NCBI RefSeq assembly: GCF_028869115.1 | Contig: NZ_CP079800.1 | Coordinates: 1,550,001 to 1,614,000 of the forward strand | Length of the DNA: 64,000 bases | Reading direction: 5' to 3' | From: Pseudemcibacter aquimaris | GTDB lineage: Bacteria; Pseudomonadota; Alphaproteobacteria; Sphingomonadales; Emcibacteraceae | In this document: positions 25,714 to 34,797 of the stretch, one piece after another | Numbering within the stretch: the first letter of the stretch is position 1 | Layout: each line of letters starts with the position of its first letter | Position numbers and translations under genes: made by a program | The notes under the pieces: generated by a model | Told to the model about the DNA's origin: nothing | The model's input: the letters and a program-made list of their open reading frames with translations, nothing else | The model's database searches: none

Positions 25714-28700
25714 ATGAATAGAATAAAAAAGATTTTAATAGCGAACCGTGGCGAAATCGCCATCCGGATCATGAGAGGCGCAACTGAACTTGGGATTAAG
25801 ACAGTTGCGATTTATTCACACGAAGACAGACTGGCGCTCCACCGCTTTAAAGCCGATGAAAGTTACCTTGTTGGTGAGGGACTTGGCCCCGTTAAAGCAT
25901 ATCTTGCTGGTGATGATATTTTAAGAATTGCTAAATCCGTTGGTGCTGATGCTATCCACCCGGGTTATGGCTTTTTATCAGAAGACCCAGAATTCGCAGA
26001 TGCATGTCGCGAAGCGGGTATCAAATTTATTGGCCCAGAAGGGCAAGCGATGCGTGACCTTGGTAATAAGGTTGGGGCGCGTAACATTGCGATTAAAGCA
26101 GGTGTTCCCGTAATCCCCGCAACAGACCCGCTTCCAAAAGATATGGATAAGGTTCGTGAACTTGCGGATAAGATCGGTTATCCGATCATGTTAAAGGCCA
26201 GCTGGGGTGGTGGTGGCCGTGGTATGCGTATTATTCGCAGCGCGGATGAACTTGAAAGTCAAGTGAACGAAGGACAACGCGAAGCCGCCAATGCATTTGG
26301 TAAAGATGAAGTTTACCTTGAAAAAATGGTGGAACGCGCAAGGCATTTAGAGGTTCAAATACTTGGCGATACTCATGGTAATATCGTTCATTTATTTGAA
26401 CGGGATTGTTCCGTTCAGCGCCGCAATCAAAAGGTCATTGAACGCGCACCGGCCGCATTTTTAAATGATGATGAACGTCAGGCACTATGTGATGCGGCGA
26501 TTAAGCTTGCGAAATCAGTGAATTATTCTAATGCAGGAACGGTTGAGTTCTTATCCGATGTTGATACGGGTGAATTTTATTTTATCGAGGTAAACCCACG
26601 TATTCAGGTGGAACACACCGTGACAGAGGTTGTCACCGGAATTGATATCGTGAAAGCACAAATCCGCATTGCCGAGGGTGAAGAAATCGGCAGTGACCTA
26701 TCCGGTGTGCCAAAACAGCATAATATCAAATTAAACGGTTTTGCGATGCAGTGCCGCATTACCACTGAAAATCCGGAAGATAACTTTGTGCCGGATTATG
26801 GCCGTATTACAGCATATCGTGGTGCGACAGGGTTTGGAATTCGTCTTGATGGTGGAACGGCATATTCTGGTGCGGTGATTAACCGTTTTTATGACAGTAT
26901 GCTTGAAAAAATCACGACATGGGCGCCAGATCCGGATCAGGCCGTCGACCGCATGAGCCGTGCGCTCAAGGAATTTCGTATTCGCGGTCTTGCGACCAAT
27001 CTTAATTTCTTGGAAAATTTGATTGATCACCCGACATTCCGTGACGGTAGTTACACAACAAGGTTTATTGATCAAACACCGGAACTGTTTGATTTTAAAC
27101 CAAGAAAAGACCGCGCGACAAAAATTCTGAATTATATTTCAGAAGTCACAGTGAACGGGAATAAAGAGGTTAAAGGAAGACCTTTACCAAGGAAAGGCGG
27201 CCCGGTTCCAAAGGCCCCAATTCCAAGTTGTGACCCGATACCGGAAGGATCACGGGACAGATTTGAAAAACTTGGTGCCAAGGGTTTTGCGGATTGGATG
27301 CTTGATCAGAAACAATTACTTATCACCGATACAACCATGCGGGATGCGCATCAATCGTTGCTTGCAACGCGTATGCGTAGTTACGATATGGTGAAAATCG
27401 CGCCGGCCTATGCAGAAAAGATGTCAGATTTACTTTCACTTGAATGTTGGGGTGGGGCAACATTTGATGTGGCTATGCGTTTCTTAAACGAATGTCCGTG
27501 GGAACGGATTAGGGAAATCAGAAAAGCCGCGCCAAATATATTGACGCAGATGTTATTGCGCTCATCGAACGGTGTTGGTTACACCAATTACCCTGATAAC
27601 GTGGTGAAATACTTCATCGAACAAACTGCCGAGACAGGCGTGGACATTTTCCGCGTGTTTGACAGCCTTAACTGGGTCGAAAACATGCGTGTTGCCATGG
27701 ATGCAGTTATTGATACGGGGAAAATCTGTGAAGGAACGGTGTGTTATACCGGTGATATTGATGATCCTGACCGCGCCAAATATTCGCTGAATTATTATGT
27801 GAATATGGCGAAAGAACTGGAAAATGCAGGGGCGCATATCATCGGGCTTAAGGATATGGCGGGTCTGCTTAAACCAGCGGCCGCAACAAGACTAGTAACA
27901 GCGCTTAAGAATGAAATCAGTATTCCTATTCATTTCCACACCCATGATACCAGCGGTATAAGCGCAGCAAGCGTTATTGCGGCCGCACAGGCCGGTGTCG
28001 ACGCTGCAGATGCAGCCATGGATAGCTTTAGTGGCCTGACATCCCAGCCGAACCTTGGCTCGATTGTGGCGGCACTTAAGGCAACAGACAGGGATACGGG
28101 GCTTGATAACGCGACAATTCGTGAGCTTTCCGATTATTGGGAACTTGTTCGCCGCCAGTATTTCGCATTCGAAAGCGATATACGTTCCGGTGCATCGGAA
28201 GTCTACCTTCATGAAATGCCAGGTGGTCAGTTCACTAATCTTAAGGAACAGGCACGCAGTATGGGACTTGAGGAACGCTGGCACGAGGTTGCAAAGGCTT
28301 ACGCGGATGTAAACCAAATGTTTGGTGATATCGTAAAGGTCACACCATCATCCAAGGTTGTGGGCGATATGGCGATCATGATGGTTTCATCGAATTTGAC
28401 ACGTGCAGATGTTGAAGACCCGGGTAAGGATATCGCATTCCCGGCAAGTGTTGTTTCCCTTATGAAAGGGGAGCTTGGCCAAAGCCCGGGTGGTTTCCCT
28501 GAGGTTCTGCAGGCAAAAGTCCTTAAAGGGGAAGCTCCACTTACAGAACGCCCCGGTAAAAGTATGGCCCCAGCTGATCTTGACACTGAACGAGTCACTG
28601 CGGAAAAGGCAAGTGGTTTAAACGTGAATGATCAGGACCTCGCGTCTTATCTGATGTATCCCAATGTTTACACTGATTTTGCGAAACATCGTGGTGAATA

Positions 28701-29157
28701 TGGTCCAGTTAGCCATTTACCAACAGATGTTTTCTTTTATGGAATGGAACCATTTCAGGAAATCATGGTTGATCTGGAAGCGGGTAAAACGCTCGTGATC
28801 CGTTGTCAGGCCATAAGCGATGTGCATGATGATGGAACAGTCGAAGTTTTCTATGAATTAAATGGTCAACCACGCGTGATTAAGGTCAAAAAACGCGATG
28901 CATCCATCGCCGTTAAGGAAAACCAAAAAGCAGAAAGCGGCAATGATAATCACATTGGTGCACCACTGCCGGGTATGATTTCCAATATGGCGGTGACATC
29001 TGGGCAAAAGGTTTCTAAAGGTGACTTGCTAATGAGCATCGAGGCCATGAAAATGGAAACAACCATCCATGCGGAAAAGGATGGTACGGTTTCTGAAGTA
29101 CTTGTACGTGCCAATGATCAGGTAGAAGCCAAGGATTTACTTGTTGTGTTAAAGTAA
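25714..29157 (+). CDS. pyc: Pyruvate carboxylase
   Basis: 1147 residues with the full pyruvate carboxylase layout. The biotin carboxylase domain begins KKILIANRGEIAIRIMRG and has GGGGRGMRI and EVNPRIQVEH. The carboxyltransferase domain has DTTMRDAHQSLLATRMR and the metal His pair in IHFHTHDTSG. The C-terminal biotin carrier has EAMKMETT, with biotinyl-Lys1113. It converts pyruvate and bicarbonate to oxaloacetate using ATP to refill the TCA cycle. I chose ATG 25714, preceded by AGGA; an upstream TTG (25615) would add 33 atypical residues. Confidence 0.96.
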   Translation: MNRIKKILIANRGEIAIRIMRGATELGIKTVAIYSHEDRLALHRFKADESYLVGEGLGPVKAYLAGDDILRIAKSVGADAIHPGYGFLSEDPEFADACREAGIKFIGPEGQAMRDLGNKVGARNIAIKAGVPVIPATDPLPKDMDKVRELADKIGYPIMLKASWGGGGRGMRIIRSADELESQVNEGQREAANAFGKDEVYLEKMVERARHLEVQILGDTHGNIVHLFERDCSVQRRNQKVIERAPAAFLNDDERQALCDAAIKLAKSVNYSNAGTVEFLSDVDTGEFYFIEVNPRIQVEHTVTEVVTGIDIVKAQIRIAEGEEIGSDLSGVPKQHNIKLNGFAMQCRITTENPEDNFVPDYGRITAYRGATGFGIRLDGGTAYSGAVINRFYDSMLEKITTWAPDPDQAVDRMSRALKEFRIRGLATNLNFLENLIDHPTFRDGSYTTRFIDQTPELFDFKPRKDRATKILNYISEVTVNGNKEVKGRPLPRKGGPVPKAPIPSCDPIPEGSRDRFEKLGAKGFADWMLDQKQLLITDTTMRDAHQSLLATRMRSYDMVKIAPAYAEKMSDLLSLECWGGATFDVAMRFLNECPWERIREIRKAAPNILTQMLLRSSNGVGYTNYPDNVVKYFIEQTAETGVDIFRVFDSLNWVENMRVAMDAVIDTGKICEGTVCYTGDIDDPDRAKYSLNYYVNMAKELENAGAHIIGLKDMAGLLKPAAATRLVTALKNEISIPIHFHTHDTSGISAASVIAAAQAGVDAADAAMDSFSGLTSQPNLGSIVAALKATDRDTGLDNATIRELSDYWELVRRQYFAFESDIRSGASEVYLHEMPGGQFTNLKEQARSMGLEERWHEVAKAYADVNQMFGDIVKVTPSSKVVGDMAIMMVSSNLTRADVEDPGKDIAFPASVVSLMKGELGQSPGGFPEVLQAKVLKGEAPLTERPGKSMAPADLDTERVTAEKASGLNVNDQDLASYLMYPNVYTDFAKHRGEYGPVSHLPTDVFFYGMEPFQEIMVDLEAGKTLVIRCQAISDVHDDGTVEVFYELNGQPRVIKVKKRDASIAVKENQKAESGNDNHIGAPLPGMISNMAVTSGQKVSKGDLLMSIEAMKMETTIHAEKDGTVSEVLVRANDQVEAKDLLVVLK

Positions 29158-29212
29158 GTTTATCATTTTTCGTAATTTAGTGTATTCTGTTCATGAAGAG
29201 CGGAGGAGTTAA

Positions 29213-29584
29213 ATGCAGGAAAATAGGGTACGCCACAATAAAGTTAATTACGTAGAATTTGCAGCAAGCGATCTTGATGGAACAAAAAAATTCTTCGAGG
29301 ACGCTTTTGCGTGGAGTTTTACGGATTATGGGCCGGATTACACGGCGTTTGAAGGAAGAGGACACGTCGATTGTGGTTTCTTTCGTGCGGATAAGGCATC
29401 AAGCACGGATAATGGGGGCGCATTGGTGGTGCTTTATAGTGAAAACCTTGAGGAAACAGAAAGTAAGGTGAAACGGTCGGGTGGTAAAATTATAAAAGAA
29501 ATTTTCGCGTTTCCGGGTGGACGCCGTTTTCAATTTACCGAACCAAGCGGCAATGAACTCGCCGTGTGGAGTGACGTGGAATAA
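29213..29584 (+). CDS. VOC-family (glyoxalase-like) protein
   Basis: 123 residues of the vicinal-oxygen-chelate fold. It opens NKVNYVEFAASDLDGTKKFF and ends FTEPSGNELAVWSD, matching small VOC proteins annotated as glyoxalase/bleomycin-resistance-like. Ribosome site GGAGG lies a few bases before the ATG. Its stop abuts the convergent moaE stop with no gap. VOC domains chelate a metal and act on varied small molecules; the substrate here is not predictable. Confidence 0.82.
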   Translation: MQENRVRHNKVNYVEFAASDLDGTKKFFEDAFAWSFTDYGPDYTAFEGRGHVDCGFFRADKASSTDNGGALVVLYSENLEETESKVKRSGGKIIKEIFAFPGGRRFQFTEPSGNELAVWSDVE

Positions 29585-30043
29585 TTATTCCCAACGTGCC
29601 TTTTTGTCATCATCATCAGATTTTGCAGCAACCCAATGGGTTCCTTCGTCGGTTTCTTCCTTTTTCCAGAAGGGGGCATCGGTTTTTAACCAGTCCATTA
29701 TGAATTGTGCAGCGTTGAATGCAGCCTCGCGATGATGGGATGTGGCAATTACCAGAACAATTTGATCCCCCGGAAGCAATTTTCCGTATCTGTGGATTAT
29801 GGTAAGCCCTTGAATTGGCCATCTTTTTTCGGCTTCATGGCCGATTTTCTCAAGTTCCTGTTCTGCCATGCCGGGGAAATGTTCAAGCGTCATGCTTTTG
29901 ATTGATTTATCACCGTGAATATCACGGACAAGACCAGTAAAGCTTGCTATAGCACCAAGGTCCGTACGGTTTTCAGAAAGCAGGGCGATTTCATTTGCAA
30001 TATTGAAATCTTCACTTTGCACAGAAACCCGCATATCAACCAC
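29585..30043 (-). CDS. moaE: Molybdopterin synthase catalytic subunit MoaE
   Basis: 152 residues. Family landmarks are ASFTGLVRD, LEHFPGMAEQELEKI, ATSHHREAAFNA and APFWKKEE, with the active-site Lys pair in FWKKE. With MoaD it inserts two sulfurs into cyclic pyranopterin monophosphate to form molybdopterin. The start overlaps the moaD stop by 8 bases. The gene order uvrC-pgsA-moaD-moaE is common in alphaproteobacteria. Confidence 0.94.
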   Translation of the reverse strand: MVDMRVSVQSEDFNIANEIALLSENRTDLGAIASFTGLVRDIHGDKSIKSMTLEHFPGMAEQELEKIGHEAEKRWPIQGLTIIHRYGKLLPGDQIVLVIATSHHREAAFNAAQFIMDWLKTDAPFWKKEETDEGTHWVAAKSDDDDKKARWE

Positions 30044-30287
30044 CTGTCATTGGTGGGAAAATGGCCACTTCATCGGTGTTTTTAATCGGATGATCAAGGT
30101 CGACATATTCCTGATTAACCGCAACACGGATCAGGTCAGATTGTGCGAAGGCGGATTTATAATTTTCACCTTTATTTTCAAGATGTTCAATTAACTTCTT
30201 AACGTTGTTTACATCATCCGGCAGGGTAATATCATCGGATGATTTACCAATGTTTTCTCGGATTAGTGCGAAATATAAAATATTCAT
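30036..30287 (-). CDS. moaD: Molybdopterin synthase sulfur-carrier subunit MoaD
   Basis: 83 residues of ubiquitin-like fold ending in the required PPMTGG. The C-terminal Gly-Gly is adenylated and thiocarboxylated to donate sulfur for molybdopterin synthesis by MoaE. The N-terminus NILYFALIRENIG is typical. It begins one base after the pgsA stop region and overlaps moaE, so the three genes are co-translated. Confidence 0.93.
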   Translation of the reverse strand: MNILYFALIRENIGKSSDDITLPDDVNNVKKLIEHLENKGENYKSAFAQSDLIRVAVNQEYVDLDHPIKNTDEVAIFPPMTGG

Positions 30288-30288
30288 T

Positions 30289-30840
30289 TTAATTCATCAT
30301 ATGTTTAAGGCCGGATTTCAAATAATCATAGCCTGTATAAAGCGTTAGAAGTGCGGCCGCCCACAAACACCAGTCACCAATGGTCACCGCGGGAATAAAG
30401 TCCGGTGCTGCATCGCCAACCAACAGAAAACCAAGCGCAAATATTTGAATGGTCGTTTTCCATTTCGCAAGATAAGTCACAGGAATGCTTACCTTTAAAT
30501 CTGCCAAAAATTCCCGAAGGCCCGATACAACAAATTCACGGCATAGGATCACTACCGCCGCAAGGACGGAATATCCCTCGATCCGGCCATAAGCAACCAT
30601 CATCATAAGTGCTGCCGCAATCAATAATTTATCGGCAATCGGGTCCATAAAGGCGCCAAGTTTTGATGACTGGTCGAATTTACGCGCAACATAGCCGTCA
30701 AAAAAATCGGTAATACCAGCCAGCGTAAAAATCGTGAAACTCACCCAATTGGCAAGATCGCCAGCAAGATAAAAACTGGCAATCATCATCGGGATCATCA
30801 GTATCCGTGAAAAGGTGAGTATGTTTGCTAAATTATTCAT
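30289..30840 (-). CDS. pgsA: CDP-diacylglycerol-glycerol-3-phosphate phosphatidyltransferase
   Basis: 183 residues with several membrane helices. The CDP-alcohol phosphotransferase signature is present as DFFDGYVARKFDQSSKLG followed by AFMDPIADKL (D-G-x2-A-R-x8-G-x3-D-x3-D). It makes phosphatidylglycerol phosphate, the first committed step to PG and cardiolipin, in the inner membrane. It lies between uvrC and moaD on the same strand. Confidence 0.94.
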   Translation of the reverse strand: MNNLANILTFSRILMIPMMIASFYLAGDLANWVSFTIFTLAGITDFFDGYVARKFDQSSKLGAFMDPIADKLLIAAALMMMVAYGRIEGYSVLAAVVILCREFVVSGLREFLADLKVSIPVTYLAKWKTTIQIFALGFLLVGDAAPDFIPAVTIGDWCLWAAALLTLYTGYDYLKSGLKHMMN

Positions 30841-30910
30841 TTGTCGTCGTAATTTCCCTAACTGATTCCGATTTTATAAATATTAATCAAAGAGGCAACG
30901 ACTTTATGCA

Positions 30911-32749
30911 TCACGGATGAAAATAATCATATATTTTGGTGGCGAGGGCCTTACTGATGCCATCAACCTTTTCCAGATCGGCAATTGCCGCGCCCGATAC
31001 CGCCTTTGCGGAACCAAAATGAAGCAGTAGTGATTTTTTTCGCGCGGCACCAACACCAGGTAAGTCATCAAGGATCGATTTATGTATTTTTTGTGATCTT
31101 TTGCTGCGGTGTGATCCGATCACGAACCTGTGCGATTCATCACGTAATCGCTGCAGGAAATAAAGTACCGGATCATTGGGCGGTAATTTAAACGGCGTTT
31201 TACCGGGGATATAAAAATCCTCACGTCCAGCGTTTCTATCTGGCCCCTTGGCAATGGCAACGGTTGGGATGTCGGCAACGCCAAGGTCCTCTAACACGCC
31301 CATGACGGCGGATAACTGCCCTTTACCGCCATCAATAAGCAGCAAATCAGGCCATGTTTCACTGTTCCTATCCGGGTCTTCACGTAATTGGCGTTTAAAC
31401 CTGCGTTCCATCACTTCGCGCATCATGCCGAAATCATCACCGGGGGCGAGATTTTCTGATTTAATATTGAATTTACGGTATGATTTTTTATCAAACCCTT
31501 CTGGTCCCGCGACGATCATGGCGCCAAGTGCGCTTGACCCTTGAATATGGCTGTTATCATATACTTCAATACGCGAAGGGGGCGCATCAAGATCAAACAG
31601 TTCCGCAACACCCGCCAGTAATTTGGCCTGTGATGATGTTTCGGCGACTTTTCGCTCTAATGCCTCACGCGCGTTTCGTTCAACCATTTCTACAAGCATC
31701 AGGTTGCTGCCGCGCTGTGGCATGGTTATATGGACTTTACGTTCAGCTTTAATACCGAGTGCTTCTTCAAGCAACGCTTTTTGTTTGATGCTGCTGTTGA
31801 TGAAGATTTTCTTGGGTGGGTGTTTGTTATCATAAAACTGGCTTATGAACGCTGGTAAAATCTCGTCAATTTGTTGGTCTTTTGCGTGACGTGGAAAATA
31901 AGCCTGATTACCCCAGTTTTGACCACCACGATAAAAGAATACCTGAATACATGTGGTGCCGCCTTGCGTGTATGCAGCAATCACGTCCGCTTCTTCAAGT
32001 TTGCCGTCTGTTGCGTCTTGTCTGCTTTGAACGGCGGCTAGGGCCTTTAATCGGTCACGGTAAACGGCGGCAAGCTCATAATTCATGTCCGCGCTTGCAT
32101 TTTCCATCTCGGATGTGAATTTCTTTTTTATTGCGTCGGATTTACCGCTTAAGAAATCATGGGCTTCCTGAACATGTGCGTTATAGTCGTCATCGGAAAT
32201 TTTCCCAACGCAGGGTGCAGAACATCTTTTGATCTGATACAGCAGGCAAGGGCGGCTTCTGCTATTGAATATGCTGTCGCTACACGTCCTAAGTGTAAAA
32301 GCTTTCTGAAGGATATTTAGTGATGCATTTACCGCACCGACAGAGGCAAAGGGCCCAAAATAATGACCCTTTTGTTTTTTAGCGCCGCGATGTTTTAAAA
32401 CTTGCGGGTTTTTATGGCTGGTATCAATCAATATATATGGAAATGATTTATCATCCCGCAGCAGGATATTATATGTCGGCTTATAGCGTTTGATCAGGTT
32501 TGCTTCTAAGAGTAACGCTTCGACTTCGGTATGGGTGGTGACAAATTCCATAGCCCTGGTTAGGGATACCATTTTACCAATGCGGTGTGATAATCCCTTT
32601 AGGTTCGTGTAATTTTTAACCCTGTTGGTAAGGTTCTTTGCTTTACCCACATAAAGCACGTTTCCATTTTCATCAATCATGCGGTAAACGCCCGGCCCAG
32701 TGCCGAGGTTTTTGATGTATTTTTTGATGATTTCCACGCCTTCGATCAT
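30911..32749 (-). CDS. uvrC: Excinuclease ABC subunit C
   Basis: 612 residues with the UvrC domains in order. The GIY-YIG nuclease starts GPGVYRMIDENGNVLYVGKA. A Cys cluster around CLLYQIKRCSAPC, a UVR (UvrB-binding) segment near 200-235, and the RNase H-like C-terminal nuclease (EVYDNSHIQGS, LLIDGGKGQL) follow, ending in tandem helix-hairpin-helix motifs (LDDLPGVGAARKK, VDGISKALA). It makes both incisions in nucleotide excision repair. It heads the uvrC-pgsA-moaD-moaE run and faces a 470-bp gene-free gap upstream. Confidence 0.96.
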   Translation of the reverse strand: MIEGVEIIKKYIKNLGTGPGVYRMIDENGNVLYVGKAKNLTNRVKNYTNLKGLSHRIGKMVSLTRAMEFVTTHTEVEALLLEANLIKRYKPTYNILLRDDKSFPYILIDTSHKNPQVLKHRGAKKQKGHYFGPFASVGAVNASLNILQKAFTLRTCSDSIFNSRSRPCLLYQIKRCSAPCVGKISDDDYNAHVQEAHDFLSGKSDAIKKKFTSEMENASADMNYELAAVYRDRLKALAAVQSRQDATDGKLEEADVIAAYTQGGTTCIQVFFYRGGQNWGNQAYFPRHAKDQQIDEILPAFISQFYDNKHPPKKIFINSSIKQKALLEEALGIKAERKVHITMPQRGSNLMLVEMVERNAREALERKVAETSSQAKLLAGVAELFDLDAPPSRIEVYDNSHIQGSSALGAMIVAGPEGFDKKSYRKFNIKSENLAPGDDFGMMREVMERRFKRQLREDPDRNSETWPDLLLIDGGKGQLSAVMGVLEDLGVADIPTVAIAKGPDRNAGREDFYIPGKTPFKLPPNDPVLYFLQRLRDESHRFVIGSHRSKRSQKIHKSILDDLPGVGAARKKSLLLHFGSAKAVSGAAIADLEKVDGISKALATKIYDYFHP

Positions 32750-33219
32750 GGGTTTAATTTATATCGAAAGTGATCCAATGCTTCCACATTTATTTGAAAG
32801 GCTTTTGTAACATTTCTGAAAAAAAATGGTTAATTTTCTGTAAATACCGTGGTGAATCAAGGGATAACGTGGGTCAAGAAAAAATATTAAAAACTTATCC
32901 ACGGAATCTGTGGATAAAACGGTGTATAAGTTTTGTACTGATGGGTAAGTTCGCAGATCTATTGACGTTGCAGCTTTTTGCCTATTTTTTAGGCAGTGTA
33001 GCTAAGAGGCTGTTTTTAAACGATAAAAATATATCGGGAGATTCCTCTACACATATTTTTAAAAACTGTAAAGGAGTTTTTTTATAAAAAATGGTTAAAA
33101 TTTTGCTTGTTAACAACTTGGGAGTAAAAAACAAAAAATATCTAAAAATAATATGCTGTAAATTCAATGATTTAACAATATTGTAATATTAGATTTACAT
33201 CTTTAATAAAACGGTAATG
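32750..33219. other. 470-bp AT-rich gene-free gap, possible replication or regulatory region
   Basis: No reading frame here has a convincing start, ribosome site or protein-like composition. The gap holds three DnaA-box-like sequences (32895-32929), three GANTC sites (near 32855, 32905 and 33040), a TTAA-N7-TAAA near-match to a CtrA site (about 32830), long A/T runs, and a small stem TGCCTA-TTTT-TAGGCA near 32980. It separates uvrC and folB, both on the minus strand, so it must also contain the uvrC promoter. An origin of replication is possible but unproven. Confidence 0.5.
32895..32929. promoter_or_regulatory. Cluster of DnaA-box-like sites
   Basis: TTATCCACG (32895-32903, plus), TTATCCACA (32917-32909, minus; exact consensus) and TTATACACC (32929-32921, minus) lie within 35 bases. 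The first two form an inverted pair around a GAATC (GANTC, CcrM methylation type) site. The arrangement fits DnaA binding, either as part of an origin or as regulation of uvrC. Confidence 0.55.
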
Positions 33220-33636
33220 TTATTTTTTGCGTCGTTCGATTTCAACGCCGACGCTTGTTGTGTGTTCGATTGCTTCTAACTTTTCCACACGAACGCGCAC
33301 GGCAACGACACGTGGGTCAATCAGGTTCATATCCGCGATATTTTCCGCCAGTGTTTCCACCAGTTCAACATGACCAGATGATACGATGTTTTTAATACCG
33401 TTTACGACCTTTTCATAACAAACCACATTATCATAATCATCGTTAAGTGGGGTGCTGTCTTCGGTAACAGAAAGATCAATGTTTACGCGGATCTTTTGTT
33501 CGGCTTGTTTTTCATGATCATAAATACCAATTGAACTATCAAGCATAAGATCACGAACAAATACATGACGCAGGCTTTGTGTCGCGTCGGCATATTTAAT
33601 CGGTGTCAGGTTGCTTTTATGAACTGTGTTTGTCAT
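33220..33636 (-). CDS. folB: Dihydroneopterin aldolase
   Basis: 138 residues. The FolB fold shows VRDLMLDSSIGIYDHEK, where the conserved Gly-Ile-Tyr and following acid lie, and VRVRVEKLEAIEHTTSVGVE carrying the active-site Lys in VEK. It splits dihydroneopterin to 6-hydroxymethyl-dihydropterin and glycolaldehyde in folate synthesis. It is 16 bases downstream of the exchanger gene on the same strand; folK and folP are not adjacent. Confidence 0.88.
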   Translation of the reverse strand: MTNTVHKSNLTPIKYADATQSLRHVFVRDLMLDSSIGIYDHEKQAEQKIRVNIDLSVTEDSTPLNDDYDNVVCYEKVVNGIKNIVSSGHVELVETLAENIADMNLIDPRVVAVRVRVEKLEAIEHTTSVGVEIERRKK

Positions 33637-33652
33637 TTTCTAATAATCCTTA

Positions 33653-34621
33653 TTACGCAGCACCCAGGGTATAAAGATACGTGATATACCCAACAGTGAA
33701 GATTATCCCCAATACACGGTTAAAGCGTATTTTCCATAAAATAAAGGGTAAAAGCGCGGCGCTACTGGCCAGCATGACCCATAAATCAATTTTTAAGAAG
33801 CTATCCGGAACCGGAACATCCGCCACTAGGGATGTTGCCCCCATAATGGCATATAAATTAAAAATGTTGCTTCCGATAATATTACCAAGCGCCACATCAC
33901 CGTGATTTTGCCTTGCGGCCATAATTGCGGTCACAAGTTCTGGCAGGCTGGTACCAATGGCAATGATCGTAAGCCCGATCACGGCTTCTGATACACCAAA
34001 GCTTTCTGCGATTGTCACGCCACCCTCAACAAGGATGTGGGCGCCGTACATTAAACCGGCAAGGCCCGCTATCACATATATTGATGCACGTGGTGTCGTA
34101 AGTGGTTTTTCCGGTAATTCTTCGAAATCTTCGTATGCTTTATCCGAAATTTCTTTACCCTCAACCGGGTCTACTTTTCCGCTTTTATATGAACTGATTA
34201 AAAAGGCGAGTAGGAAGATAATAAGAAACACAGCATGCATTTTATTCAGTGGCGCGCTAAAGCACAGCATTATGAAAATGACAGAACCAGCAAGCATAAT
34301 GTTATAATTACGTCTGACTTCGCTGCTGTCGCAAATGAATGGGTACATAATCGCTGGCACACCTATCACCAAAAGGATATTTGCCGTGTTACTGCCAACC
34401 ACGTTGCCAAGCGCCATGGCAGGAACACCAGCCATCGCCGCATCAACACCAACAACAAGTTCCGGGGCAGAGGTTCCAAACGCAATAACCGTAAGGCCGA
34501 TAACAAGTTTGCTGACACCAAAGTTTTCCGCAACCGATACAGAACCACGAATAAGCACATCACCGCATATCACAAGCAGTATAAGACCAGCTATGACTTC
34601 AATATATTCCAAGTGATGCAC
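33653..34621 (-). CDS. Calcium/sodium antiporter (CaCA family, YrbG type)
   Basis: 322 residues, about ten membrane helices in two inverted alpha repeats. Repeat 1 carries FGTSAPELVVGV and GNVVGSNTANILLVIG; repeat 2 carries IGTSLPELVTAI and GNIIGSNIFNLYAIMG. The paired Glu residues in PEL bind cations. A hydrophilic loop near residue 155 contains KVDPVEGKE. It exchanges Na+ or H+ for Ca2+ across the inner membrane. It is upstream of folB in the same direction; the pairing has no obvious functional logic. Confidence 0.88.
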   Translation of the reverse strand: MHHLEYIEVIAGLILLVICGDVLIRGSVSVAENFGVSKLVIGLTVIAFGTSAPELVVGVDAAMAGVPAMALGNVVGSNTANILLVIGVPAIMYPFICDSSEVRRNYNIMLAGSVIFIMLCFSAPLNKMHAVFLIIFLLAFLISSYKSGKVDPVEGKEISDKAYEDFEELPEKPLTTPRASIYVIAGLAGLMYGAHILVEGGVTIAESFGVSEAVIGLTIIAIGTSLPELVTAIMAARQNHGDVALGNIIGSNIFNLYAIMGATSLVADVPVPDSFLKIDLWVMLASSAALLPFILWKIRFNRVLGIIFTVGYITYLYTLGAA

Positions 34622-34797
34622 CCGTCATTAATTAATAAACCAGAGCTTATATAGTGATTAATGTTCCGGCTGCCTAGTCAATTCTGTCATTTTTCTGAAA
34701 ATTTTGATCTTGAATGATTAATATAATTTATTATATAAATAATTATGTAAAAAATAATATGAATATTTATATAAGTAATTAAGGACAGGAAACAGCC

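Noticed and set aside
32770-33087. Plus-strand frame of 105 codons in the uvrC-folB gap
   Set aside because: No ribosome site, biased composition from A/T runs, and it overlaps the DnaA-box cluster.
34684-34702. CTGTCAT-TTTT-CTGAAAA as a Pho box between the exchanger and MarR-GNAT genes
   Set aside because: Only the first repeat matches; the second matches at about half its positions.
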